Source: Alphaproteobacteria bacterium
GTDB lineage: Bacteria > Pseudomonadota > Alphaproteobacteria > Micropepsales > Micropepsaceae
NCBI GenBank assembly: GCA_026400305.1
Contig: JAPLPI010000088.1
Coordinates: 1 to 15,921 of the forward strand
Reading direction: 5' to 3'
DNA length: 15,921 bases
The first letter of the stretch is position 1. Every line of letters begins with the position of its first letter. Shown one piece after another: positions 1-6,745 of this stretch. Below the pieces are notes generated by a model. The model did not search any database and was not told the origin of the DNA. It saw only the letters and a program-made list of their open reading frames with translations. The translations under genes were made by a program, and so were the position numbers.

Positions 1-69
1 ATCTCCCCAAGCCAATCCACGGTCTTAGCCTTCTTCCCACTCTTGAACGTTCCGCCCTTCGTTAGCTCT
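1..69 (-). repeat. Truncated second copy of an integrase 3' end (direct repeat of 562-630)
   Basis: This stretch matches 562-630, the 3' end of the tyrosine recombinase gene, at 67 of 69 positions and in the same orientation. On the minus strand it encodes the same C-terminal residues (ELTKGG...VDWLG). The two mismatches (Gly codon GGG/GGA, Phe codon TTT/TTC) are both synonymous. Similarity stops abruptly at base 69, and one codon further upstream the reading frame meets a stop (TAA at 72-74, minus). It is therefore a cut-off end of a related integrase gene. Its own stop codon and any left extension lie outside the window. Confidence 0.9.
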
Positions 70-245
70 TCTTACGAATGAGTGTGGCTCGCTAGGCACT
101 CTTCGCTAGCTATGACACAGCGCTGCATTGAGGTTGACACTGAACCGATGAGGAGGGGTGTTGAGTGGTGATAAAAAAGCCTCTAAACTTCTTACCGGTT
201 TGTGTTGTTTACAAGGAATCGTAATTCTCTCGGAGAGTTAGTTTT
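70..245. other. Short AT-rich spacer inside the integrated element
   Basis: I see no gene in this 176-base stretch between the integrase remnant and the small membrane protein gene. It contains a short direct repeat, TCGCTAG at 89-95 and 103-109, and a ribosome binding site (GGAGAG, 232-237) that serves the gene starting at 246. No clear -35/-10 pair or terminator is evident. Confidence 0.5.
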
Positions 246-515
246 ATGACTGTTAAAAAGATCTGGATTTACGCAAGGATTTTTGTTGCTAGTGTTATTC
301 TTTTAGTAGGCGCATTAGTGCCGGTTTTTCAGATCTACCAATACCTACGAACTGGGGTTTGGGAACCATTGCCATTGAGCTTATTCGGTCATTTGAATTC
401 GCAGTATATTGGTCTCAACAATATTGTTAATCAGTTTTTAGATTTCACTAACATTGGTTTTTTGATAATGTTATTTGCCGTTGTCTGGTTTTACGAACTT
501 GCCACTGAAAAATAA
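246..515 (+). CDS. Small two-helix membrane protein of unknown function, island cargo
   Basis: This is an 89-residue protein that I do not recognise. The ATG is preceded by a good Shine-Dalgarno sequence, GGAGAG at 232-237, eight bases upstream, which is the best argument that the gene is expressed. The product is strongly hydrophobic. A basic N-terminus (KK at 4-5) precedes a membrane segment at about residues 11-32. A polar loop with aromatic residues (YQYLRTGVWEP) follows, and a second segment lies at about 64-84. This predicts an integral inner-membrane protein with a short extracytoplasmic loop of about 30 residues. Its base composition is AT-rich like the flanking integrase sequence and unlike the chromosome to the right, so it is inferred to be cargo of the element. 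Integrase 3'-end copies lie on both sides. No enzymatic motif is visible. An immunity or exclusion role is possible but nothing in the sequence shows it. Confidence 0.7.
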   Translation: MTVKKIWIYARIFVASVILLVGALVPVFQIYQYLRTGVWEPLPLSLFGHLNSQYIGLNNIVNQFLDFTNIGFLIMLFAVVWFYELATEK

Positions 516-557
516 TCAATATTTCTCTAGACCCAAAGTCCAAGTGTCACCCACACA

Positions 558-1445
558 TCACATCTCCCCAAGCCAATCCACGGTCTTAGCCTTCTTCCCA
601 CTCTTAAACGTCCCGCCCTTCGTTAGCTCTGCTGCTGAGGCGACGTTGCTAGTGTGACCGTAGTGGCGCTCTAACATCGCCGTACTGGTCCCCATATTCT
701 TAGCCAAGATGTACTGGTGGACGCCTTCTTGTAGTCGGAAGGTGGCGTAGGTGTGTCGTAGCGAGTAGATCGTACGCCTATCGCCTTGGCTGTCTTTCTC
801 AACACCCGCTGACTTTATCAAAGCGGCAAATGACTTCTTGAAAGATCCAACAGTCGACCCATCACGGTTACAAAACACATAGTCGTCATTGCTAGGTTTC
901 TGTCCTAGCTCTTCAGTCCGTAAATCCAACAGTCGCTTGAAGTAGACTTTAACTTCGGGAGTGCGCGCTACAACTTCTCTTGGTCCTGTCTTACCCGTAA
1001 CGAACAGAGCGATGTCGGCGGCTTCTTTACTCCCGGCAGCCTGTGGTATCTCTTTTAAGTCTCTCCACTTTAGTCCTCTAGCTTCGCCGACGCGTATCCC
1101 TGTGTTGGCTAGGATCAACACGTAGTTGATAAGCATACTTCTGTCCCTAACAACCCAAGGGTAATCGCTCTTAACAAACTCACGTAAGTGTCGGACGAGC
1201 TTGTTGTAGTCCTTGTCATTGAAACTTTGACGACGATTGTTCTCGCCTTTGACCTTAGGAAAGCGGGGTAGCGCTTCTACGTAATCCTTCTCCAAGCACC
1301 AGTTGAAAAATTGTTTTAGATCGGTCGTGTATCGCTTAATCGTATTTGGGGAGAGTGTACCGGTACGAGAGCTTTTCCGGATCCAAGCATTGAGATCTAT
1401 CAGTAAGCCTGTCGTAATTTCGTCTAGCCTCTTAGCTCCGAAGAA
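558..1445 (-). pseudogene. Tyrosine recombinase (integrase), core-binding and catalytic part, frameshifted from its N-terminus
   Basis: This is the site-specific recombinase of the integrated element. The frame is open from the stop at 1446-1448 to the TGA at 558-560. A TTG at 1295 gives a 245-residue ORF, but the residues encoded upstream (about 1296-1436, including LSPNTIKRYTTDLKQFFNW) are a typical SAM-like core-binding domain, so the real protein began further upstream. Counting from the TTG, the catalytic domain shows Arg68 (TGIRVGEARGLKW), a probable beta-hairpin Lys102, the Arg180-His181 box (YSLRHTYAT) and the nucleophile Tyr212 (MLERHYGHT). A Tyr at 177 and a Thr at 203 occupy the usual His and His/Trp positions, a pattern I know from other proteobacterial integrases of this MGTS...HYGH type. 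The N-terminal part lies one frame away (1424-1795). Joined, the protein would be about 410 residues, a normal integrase length. Confidence 0.85.
562..630 (-). repeat. Integrase 3' end, partner copy of the repeat at 1-69
   Basis: These are the last 23 codons or so of the integrase gene, repeated at 1-69 with two synonymous differences. Together the two copies bracket the small membrane protein gene at 246-515 in direct orientation, about 490 bases apart. Confidence 0.9.
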
Positions 1446-1795
1446 TTAGCCGTCTTGTCTAATTCGGCTAAGGCTTCGGTAAACTCAGTGAGAGCTAGTG
1501 AGATCTTCTTGGCGTTGATCTCTTTACCGTTAGCCGCTCTGACAAGCGTTTGTGTGTAGAGCTCATTAGCAAAAGCGAAGGCAGCGTGTTCGTCGGTCGT
1601 CTTGGTACTACAGGATATGTAGCCGGGACCGTTGGGGATCTTTATCCGACAGAACCAGGTCGGCTTCTTGTAGTCGGTCCTCTTAAACAGATAGATCGCC
1701 CCATCTTTCAGGGTCCGGCTGTCTAGGTCCGCCTTAGCTTTCCGGGGGCTTTTTAGGTCGTTTTTAAGGTCCAAAATCCCATCCGGGTAAAACAC
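1424..1795 (-). pseudogene. Tyrosine recombinase N-terminal domain fragment
   Basis: This 123-residue ORF starts at a GTG (1793-1795); an ATG at 1798-1800 is followed at once by TAG in another frame. The N-terminal half is basic and contains an AIYLFKRTDYKKPTWFCRIK stretch, and the end is helical (ALTEFTEALAELDK). This is the layout of the N-terminal domains of integrases that precede a core-binding domain. The ORF ends at TAG 1424-1426, while the recombinase core is open in the adjacent frame from about 1445. Shifting back by one base near 1436 fuses NSSE to AKRLDEI and gives a continuous integrase. No heptanucleotide slippery sequence is visible at the junction. A one-base deletion, or a sequencing error, is therefore more likely than programmed frameshifting. 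The start lies 112 bases from the tRNA-Val 3' end, the usual position of an integrase gene inside an island. Confidence 0.75.
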
Positions 1796-1826
1796 TACAT
1801 CTAGTGTATATCCTAAAATGGATCCG

Positions 1827-1844
1827 TCGTAAATCCGTTTACGA
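1827..1844. promoter_or_regulatory. Perfect hairpin-forming inverted repeat upstream of the integrase
   Basis: TCGTAAA, a four-base loop TCCG, then TTTACGA gives a perfect 7-bp stem. Looser extensions (GGATC on the left, GATCC on the right) lie just outside. It is 32 bases upstream of the integrase GTG and between that start and the tRNA, where operators, excisionase sites or recombinase arm sites are often found. The assignment is by position only. Confidence 0.4.
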
Positions 1845-1906
1845 TCCGGTTATGGTTTTTAGAGGTATTTTGGAGGGCTGAAAAACAGCTAAGCCATTGA
1901 AAACAT

Positions 1907-1981
1907 TGGTGGGCGCGACAGGGATTGAACCTGTGACCCCTCCCGTGTGAAGGGAGTGCTCTCCCGCTGAGCTACGCGCCC
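1907..1981 (-). tRNA. tRNA-Val (anticodon CAC)
   Basis: Read on the minus strand, the sequence folds as a full cloverleaf. The acceptor stem is GGGCGCG/CGCGCCC with discriminator A and a genomically encoded CCA (1907-1909). The D arm is GCTC...GAGC. The anticodon stem is CTCCC/GGGAG with loop TTCACAC, so the anticodon is CAC, decoding the valine codon GUG. The T arm is ACAGG/CCTGT with loop TTCAATC. The length is 75 nt including CCA. Its 3' end faces the integrase, the standard geometry for a tRNA gene used as an attB site, and the complete gene was retained or restored on integration. Confidence 0.95.
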
Positions 1982-1999
1982 GTCTAAGACGGAGGCAGG

Positions 2000-2028
2000 G
2001 CTATAAGGAAGGGGCTCCGGACCGTCAA
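2000..2028 (-). promoter_or_regulatory. Promoter of tRNA-Val
   Basis: On the minus strand, TTGACG (2023-2028) and TATAGC (2000-2005) are separated by exactly 17 bases. The -10 hexamer ends 18 bases upstream of the mature tRNA 5' end, leaving a short precursor leader. This matches sigma-70-type tRNA promoters of Alphaproteobacteria. Confidence 0.75.
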
Positions 2029-2061
2029 GCGGGAGGCTGATAAAGCATCCACTAGAGACGT

Positions 2062-2467
2062 TTAGGCCGCCAGCGGCAGCTCGATCCAGAAGTGGGTCTG
2101 GTGGACGGGTCCGCTCTTGAAATTGATCCGCCCGCCCTAGGCCTCGACCAGAAGCTTGGCGATGGACAGGCCCAGACCGGCCGCCCGGTACCGAGCGGCC
2201 CACTGCCTCCGACTGGCGGAAGGGCAGGAACACCGCCAACCGCTCCGCCGCGGGGATGCCCGGGCCGGTATTGGTGATCTCGATGCGTCCAAAGCCGTCG
2301 TCCCGCGCATGGGCGCTGACTTGGATGGGCAAGAAATTGTCTCCATACTTGAAATAATTTGCGATCAGGTTGTTGAGGATCTGGGCCAGCCGCACCGGAA
2401 CGGCCTGCACCGCCAGCGCGTCCTCAATGTTGTCCATCGCCACGTCCTTGCTGCCCAGGGTGGGCAT
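2062..2467 (-). pseudogene. Histidine kinase remnant (HATPase_c domain only)
   Basis: This is the decayed 3' part of a sensor histidine kinase. From about 2467 one frame encodes an N-box-like stretch (LAQILNNLIANYFKYGD) and a G1 box (ITNTGPGIP), then FLPFRQ. The G2 box (GLGLSIAKLLVEA) is in another minus frame, so there is a frameshift near 2180. The second frame then hits TAG (2137-2139) but continues beyond it as GGRINFKSGPVHQTHFWIELPLAA to a TAA at 2062-2064, a normal kinase C-terminus. With one frameshift and one in-frame stop, and with the sensor, dimerisation and His-box regions absent, it cannot make an active kinase. Upstream of 2467 the frame closes at once (TAG at 2474-2476), so the 5' part was removed, not merely mutated. 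Confidence 0.85.
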
Positions 2468-2802
2468 GGCCCGCTACAATGTCATCGCTACCCATGATGC
2501 GGTGGCCGCGCTCGCCATGGTGCGTACCCAGGAGCCGGTTGCGGTGATCCTGGACGTGCAGATGCCGGGCGGTGACGGCCTGTCGGCGCATGGCCAAGCT
2601 GCCGGTGATGATGCTGACAGGCGAGCGCAATCCCGCAACCGTGATGGAAGCGATGACCGGCGGCGCCAGCGATTACATGGTCAAGTCGTTCAATCTCGAC
2701 ACCTTGCTGGAACGCTTGTCGCGCCTGGTGAAATCTAGCGCCATGGTGTGGGGACAGCCGCTTGTCGCCACCGCGCCCACCAGCGGGACCTGGGAGCTTT
2801 AA
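2463..2802 (+). pseudogene. Response regulator receiver-domain remnant
   Basis: This is a broken CheY-like receiver. One frame gives ARYNVIATHDAVAALAMVRT followed by the phosphoacceptor strand VILDVQMPGGDGL. After a frameshift near 2580 the next frame continues with MAKLPVMMLTGERNPATVMEA, the conserved Thr of MLTGE, the conserved Lys of YMVKSFN and the last helix, ending at TAA 2800-2802. The first 15-20 residues with the acidic pocket (the usual DDD) are missing, and a few residues seem lost at the frameshift. No output domain follows, so it resembles a stand-alone receiver or the end of a hybrid kinase. It abuts the kinase remnant head to head, and its stop overlaps that of gph on the other strand. 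Confidence 0.8.
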
Positions 2803-3461
2803 ATAAGCTTCAGGTCGCGCAATGCCTGTGACAATTGTGCGAAATCATCCAGCACTAGGTCGGCGCCAAGATCTTTGGCGGGCACCGGCGTGAAGCCGTA
2901 CGACATCAGAATGCAGGGCACGCCCGCGGCGCGGGCGGTGTTCAGGTCGGTGATGGAATCTCCGATCATCACCGCCGGTCCCCCGCCGCAGTCCTCAACC
3001 ACATCATGGAAGATGCGCGGGTCCGGCTTGGTATAGGTCTTGCGCCCCGCGCCATAGACGGCGGCGAACATTCCTTCCAATTCCAGTTGCGGCAACAACA
3101 GGTCGGTCAGGCCTTGCGGCTTGTTGGTCAGGACGCCCAGCCGCGCGCCGCCAGTTTTCAGCGATGCCAGCGTATCGGCCACGCCGGGGAACAGCCTTGT
3201 GCCGTCGGCGATATGGCCGGTGTAATGGGCGATGAAGATGTCGATCAGCGCCGGCATCTGTTCTTCGGTCACGGGGGCCCCGCTTGCCTCCATCGCCTGG
3301 CTGATCAGCGCCTTGGCGCCAAAGCCAACCATGTGGCGCAGATGGCCCAGGTCAAGCAGGGGCCGCTCCCGGGCCGCCAACACGGCATTGGTCGCCCCCA
3401 GAAGGTCGGGGGCGGTATCGGCCAGGGTGCCGTCTAGGTCGAAAATCAGGGCAGGGCGCAA
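2799..3461 (-). CDS. gph: Phosphoglycolate phosphatase, HAD superfamily
   Basis: This 220-residue cytoplasmic phosphatase removes 2-phosphoglycolate, formed by repair of oxidised DNA ends or by Rubisco oxygenation, giving glycolate. The HAD motifs are in order. Motif I is FDLDGTLADT, with nucleophile Asp8 and acid Asp10. The helical cap follows. Motif II is VLTNKPQ at about 112-118, Lys-containing motif III is KPDP at about 145, and motif IV is MIGDSITD at about 164-171. The length is normal for Gph (about 220-230). The start is TTG at 3459-3461: there is no in-frame ATG upstream, and motif I begins only six residues in, as is usual. It is transcribed divergently from glmU. Related HAD phosphatases (for example pyrophosphatase PpaX) share these motifs, so the substrate is inferred from overall similarity. 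Confidence 0.88.
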   Translation of the reverse strand: MRPALIFDLDGTLADTAPDLLGATNAVLAARERPLLDLGHLRHMVGFGAKALISQAMEASGAPVTEEQMPALIDIFIAHYTGHIADGTRLFPGVADTLASLKTGGARLGVLTNKPQGLTDLLLPQLELEGMFAAVYGAGRKTYTKPDPRIFHDVVEDCGGGPAVMIGDSITDLNTARAAGVPCILMSYGFTPVPAKDLGADLVLDDFAQLSQALRDLKLI

Positions 3462-3480
3462 GGCATGGGCTTTCGGTAAG

Positions 3481-3520
3481 GTTTTGCAGCTAGAATCAAG
3501 GCAATATACCGTTGCAAAAC
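3481..3520. promoter_or_regulatory. Divergent gph-glmU control region with perfect 8-bp inverted repeat
   Basis: The 99 bases between the divergent starts hold GTTTTGCA (3481-3488) and its exact complement TGCAAAAC (3513-3520), with centres 32 bases apart, about three helical turns. Between and over them lies a weak promoter-like pair for glmU, TTGCAG (3484-3489) and TATACC (3505-3510), with a short 15-base spacer. On the minus strand the right arm contains TTGCAA with a poor -10 match 17 bases on, facing gph. The arrangement would suit a dimeric regulator, but no known operator is recognised. Confidence 0.35.
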
Positions 3521-3560
3521 GTCATTTCACCTTTTTCCTGGCAGAGTCTACCTGATCATC

Positions 3561-4892
3561 ATGTCGAAGGCCGCCGTAATCCTTGCTGCAGGGCAGGGCA
3601 CCCGCATGAAGTCGGCGCTGCCCAAGGTGCTGCACAAGGTAGCCGGGCTGCCGCTGCTGGGCCATGTCATCGGCGCGTTGCGGGGCGCAGGGGTCGAGCG
3701 CATCGTGGTGGTTACCTCGCCCGCCGGCCAAGTGGTGCGCGATTATGCCAAATCCATGGGCGCCGACAGCGCCATCCAGGATCAGCAGCTGGGTACCGGT
3801 CATGCCGCAGCCTGTGCGAAAGACGCACTGGCGGACTTTTCCGGCACCTTGCTGATCGTCAATGGCGACATGCCGCTGGTTACCGGCGAGATCGTCGCCG
3901 AATGCCTGCGGGCACAGGCGCGCACGGGCCTGGCCATGCTGGCCTTCGAGCCGGACGATCCAGCCGCCTATGGCCGGGTGCTGATGACGCCGGACGGATT
4001 TTTGAACCGCATCGTGGAATTCAAGGATGCATCAGACGCCGAACGTTCCATCGGCCTGTGCAATGCCGGCTGCTTCGCGGCCGACGCGCAGAAATTCTTC
4101 CATTGGGCCTCGGCGGTGAAAAACGACAATGCGCAAAAGGAATATTACCTCACCGACGTGCCCAGCATCGCGCGCACCAATGGCGTCAAGTGCGCCATCG
4201 CGGTGGCCGACGAGGTGTCCGTCTCCGGCGTCAACAGCCGCGCCGAGCTAGCCGGGGCCGAGCGCATGTTCCAGGACCGCGTTCGCAAGCGCCTGCTGGC
4301 CGATGGCGTCACCATGCAGGCGCCCGAGACGGTGTTCTTTGCCCATGACACTGTGATCGAGAATGACGTGGAGATTGAACCCTTTGTGGTGTTCGGCGCC
4401 GGTGTGACGGTCAGGGTCGGCGCGCGCATCCGCAGCCATTCCCACCTGGTAGGCGCCAGCGTTGCGTCCGGCGCCATTATCGGGCCCTTCGCGCGCCTGA
4501 GGCCCGGCGCGGTGATCGGCCAGAACGCTCATATCGGCAATTTCGTGGAAGTGAAGAATGCGGTAATCGGGGCGGGGGCTAAGGCCAACCATCTCACCTA
4601 TCTGGGCGATGCGCGGGTGGGGGCGGGCGCCAATATCGGCGCGGGCACCATCACCTGCAACTATGACGGCTTCACCAAGTCGATCACAGAAATCGGCGCC
4701 GGGGCCTTTATCGGTTCGGACACCGCACTGGTGGCACCGGTCAAGATCGGTGACGGCGCCATTACTGCCGCCGGTTCGGTGATCACGCAAGATGTGGAAG
4801 CCGATGCGCTGGCAATTGCGCGCGGGGCGCAAACTCAGAAAGTGGGCTGGGCGAAAGCCTTCCGCGAAAAAAAGAAGTCGGAGATAAAGTAA
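3561..4892 (+). CDS. glmU: Bifunctional UDP-N-acetylglucosamine pyrophosphorylase / glucosamine-1-phosphate N-acetyltransferase
   Basis: This cytoplasmic enzyme acetylates glucosamine-1-phosphate with acetyl-CoA and then couples the product to UTP, giving UDP-GlcNAc for peptidoglycan and lipopolysaccharide. The N-terminal nucleotidyltransferase domain (about 1-230) opens with LAAGQGTRMKSALPKVLH, the nucleotide loop, and has NGDMPLV with the metal-binding Asp. The C-terminal left-handed beta-helix (about 250-430) is built of hexapeptide repeats and contains KANHLTYLGDA and NIGAGTITCNYDG, hallmarks of the acetyltransferase site. The length of 443 residues is close to the usual 450. The stop TAA overlaps the ATG of glmS by one base (TAATG), so translation is probably coupled. 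The ATG at 3561 is placed directly before the nucleotide loop and leaves a 99-base divergent promoter region. Confidence 0.97.
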   Translation: MSKAAVILAAGQGTRMKSALPKVLHKVAGLPLLGHVIGALRGAGVERIVVVTSPAGQVVRDYAKSMGADSAIQDQQLGTGHAAACAKDALADFSGTLLIVNGDMPLVTGEIVAECLRAQARTGLAMLAFEPDDPAAYGRVLMTPDGFLNRIVEFKDASDAERSIGLCNAGCFAADAQKFFHWASAVKNDNAQKEYYLTDVPSIARTNGVKCAIAVADEVSVSGVNSRAELAGAERMFQDRVRKRLLADGVTMQAPETVFFAHDTVIENDVEIEPFVVFGAGVTVRVGARIRSHSHLVGASVASGAIIGPFARLRPGAVIGQNAHIGNFVEVKNAVIGAGAKANHLTYLGDARVGAGANIGAGTITCNYDGFTKSITEIGAGAFIGSDTALVAPVKIGDGAITAAGSVITQDVEADALAIARGAQTQKVGWAKAFREKKKSEIK

Positions 4893-6718
4893 TGTGCGGT
4901 ATTGTCGGCATCGCGGGCACGCGCGACGTGGCCCCGGTCATCCTGGAAGCGCTGAAGCGGCTGGAATATCGCGGCTATGACTCGGCGGGCATCGCGACCC
5001 TGGATCACGGCGCCATCGATCGCCGCCGTGCGCCCGGCAAGCTGAACATGCTGGGCGCGATGCTGCACGACCGGCCGCTGCACGGCCATACCGGTATCGG
5101 CCACACACGCTGGGCGACGCATGGCGCGCCAACCGAGGCCAATGCCCATCCCCATGCCACGGCGCAGGTCGCCATAGTGCATAACGGCATCATAGAGAAT
5201 TTCCGCGAGCTGAATGCCGAGCTGACTGCCAAGGGCCACAAGTTCGAATCCGAAACCGACAGCGAAACTGCCGCCCACCTGGTCACCCAGCTGATGAGCG
5301 AAGGCCTTGCTCCCGATGCGGCCGCCAAGAAGGCAGTGGCCCGACTGACCGGCGCCTATTCCATCGCCATGATCTTTAAGGACCATGACGGCTTGCTGGT
5401 GGGGGCGCGCCGCGGCGCGCCGCTGGCGGTGGGCTATGCCGACACCGAAGCCTATATCGGCTCGGACGCCTTCGCGCTGGCGCCTTTCACCAAAAAAGTC
5501 TCTTACCTGGAAGAAGGCGATGTGGTGGTGATCCGGGGTGCACAGGTCACGATCTTCGATGGCGAGGGTCGCCCCGCCAACCGAGAAATCAAGATCACCT
5601 CCGCCAGTGCCGCGCTAGTGGACAAGGCCGGCCATAGTCATTTCATGGTCAAGGAAATCCATGAGCAACCCGAAGTGGTGGGCCACACATTGGCGCATTA
5701 CCTCGACCCCGCCGGCCCCGATGTGCGCCGCCAGGGCAAGGGCCTGCGCGATGCGCTGGTCAAGGCCTCGCGCCTGACTATTTCGGGCTGTGGCACCGCC
5801 TATTATGCCGGCCTGGTCGGCAAATACTGGTTCGAAAAGCTGGCGCGCATGTCGGTGGAAACCGATGTGGCGTCGGAGCTTCGCTATCGCGATCCGGTCT
5901 ATCCGGAAAACGGCGTGGCTTTGTTTGTCTCCCAGTCGGGCGAGACCGCCGACACATTGGCGGCGCTGCGCGACTCCAAGGCCAAGGGCCAGACCACCAT
6001 CGCGGTGGTCAATGTCGCCGAATCCAGCATCGCGCGCGAAGCCGACATCGTGCTGCCCACCTATGCCGGGCCGGAAATCGGCGTGGCCTCGACCAAGGCG
6101 TTTACGTGCCAACTGGCGGCGCTGGCCTGTTTCGCCATCGCCGCGGCCGAAGCCCGCCGCACCATTTCCAAGGGCGAGGAAAAGGTACTCTGCGCCTCAC
6201 TGCTGGAAGCGCCGCGCCATATCGCCGAATTTTTGAAACAGGAACCGGCCATCAAGATCCTGGGCGAGGAAATCGCCAAGGTGCGTGATGTTCTTTATAT
6301 GGGCCGCGGTGCCAGCTATCCCTTGGCGCTGGAAGGCGCGCTGAAGCTGAAGGAGATCAGCTACATCCATGCCGAAGGTTATGCCGCGGGCGAGATGAAG
6401 CACGGTCCCATAGCCCTGATCGACGAAGCGGTGCCGATCATCGTTATCGCCCCGCATGACGCCCATTTCGAAAAGACCATCTCCAACATGCAGGAAGTGA
6501 TGGCGCGTGGCGGCAAGGTTCTACTGATCTCCGACAAGGCCGGCATCGCCAAGGCGGGCAAGGTGTGGGCGTCGATCGAGGTTCCCACCACCAACAGCTT
6601 CATCACTCCGCTGATCAATGCCATCCCGGTGCAGCTGCTGGCTTATTATGCTGCGATTGCAAAAGGCACGGACGTGGATCAGCCGCGAAATTTGGCGAAA
6701 TCCGTCACCGTCGAATAG
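4892..6718 (+). CDS. glmS: Glutamine--fructose-6-phosphate aminotransferase (isomerizing)
   Basis: This enzyme makes glucosamine-6-phosphate from fructose-6-phosphate and glutamine, the committed step to UDP-GlcNAc, and so supplies the pathway of GlmU encoded just upstream. The 608-residue protein has a class II glutamine amidotransferase domain (about 1-220). It begins MCGIVGI with nucleophile Cys2 after removal of Met, followed by HTRWATHG and HNGIIENF. Two SIS sugar-isomerase domains follow (about 285-430 and 455-600), with SQSGETADT, GVASTKAF and a C-terminus in KSVTVE, the conserved end that reaches into the active site. Its ATG overlaps the glmU stop. In contrast to Bacillus, no glmS ribozyme is possible here, since there is no leader between the genes. 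The length matches the family. Confidence 0.97.
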   Translation: MCGIVGIAGTRDVAPVILEALKRLEYRGYDSAGIATLDHGAIDRRRAPGKLNMLGAMLHDRPLHGHTGIGHTRWATHGAPTEANAHPHATAQVAIVHNGIIENFRELNAELTAKGHKFESETDSETAAHLVTQLMSEGLAPDAAAKKAVARLTGAYSIAMIFKDHDGLLVGARRGAPLAVGYADTEAYIGSDAFALAPFTKKVSYLEEGDVVVIRGAQVTIFDGEGRPANREIKITSASAALVDKAGHSHFMVKEIHEQPEVVGHTLAHYLDPAGPDVRRQGKGLRDALVKASRLTISGCGTAYYAGLVGKYWFEKLARMSVETDVASELRYRDPVYPENGVALFVSQSGETADTLAALRDSKAKGQTTIAVVNVAESSIAREADIVLPTYAGPEIGVASTKAFTCQLAALACFAIAAAEARRTISKGEEKVLCASLLEAPRHIAEFLKQEPAIKILGEEIAKVRDVLYMGRGASYPLALEGALKLKEISYIHAEGYAAGEMKHGPIALIDEAVPIIVIAPHDAHFEKTISNMQEVMARGGKVLLISDKAGIAKAGKVWASIEVPTTNSFITPLINAIPVQLLAYYAAIAKGTDVDQPRNLAKSVTVE

Positions 6719-6745
6719 CGATTTGCGCTGTCTCAGAAGCCCGGT

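Noticed and set aside
89..109. Short direct repeat TCGCTAG (89-95 and 103-109) as a possible recombinase core site
   Set aside because: Seven bases is too short to distinguish from chance, and no matching sequence occurs near the tRNA.
1424..1447. Programmed -1 frameshift producing full-length integrase
   Set aside because: No X XXY YYZ heptamer and no obvious downstream structure at the overlap; an indel is simpler.
1876..1890. GCTG-AAAAA-CAGC as a terminator after tRNA-Val
   Set aside because: The stem is only four base pairs and no T-run follows on the minus strand.
1..1900. CRISPR array or toxin-antitoxin pair in the island end
   Set aside because: There are no regularly spaced repeats, and the only non-integrase gene is a single membrane protein with no partner gene.
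1889..2061. Continuation of the kinase-remnant frame through the tRNA gene to 1889
   Set aside because: The sequence after 2062 is the tRNA promoter and tRNA read in an unrelated frame, so the open frame is incidental.
4892..6718. glmS ribozyme upstream of glmS
   Set aside because: The glmS start overlaps the glmU stop, leaving no leader; the ribozyme is known from Gram-positive bacteria.
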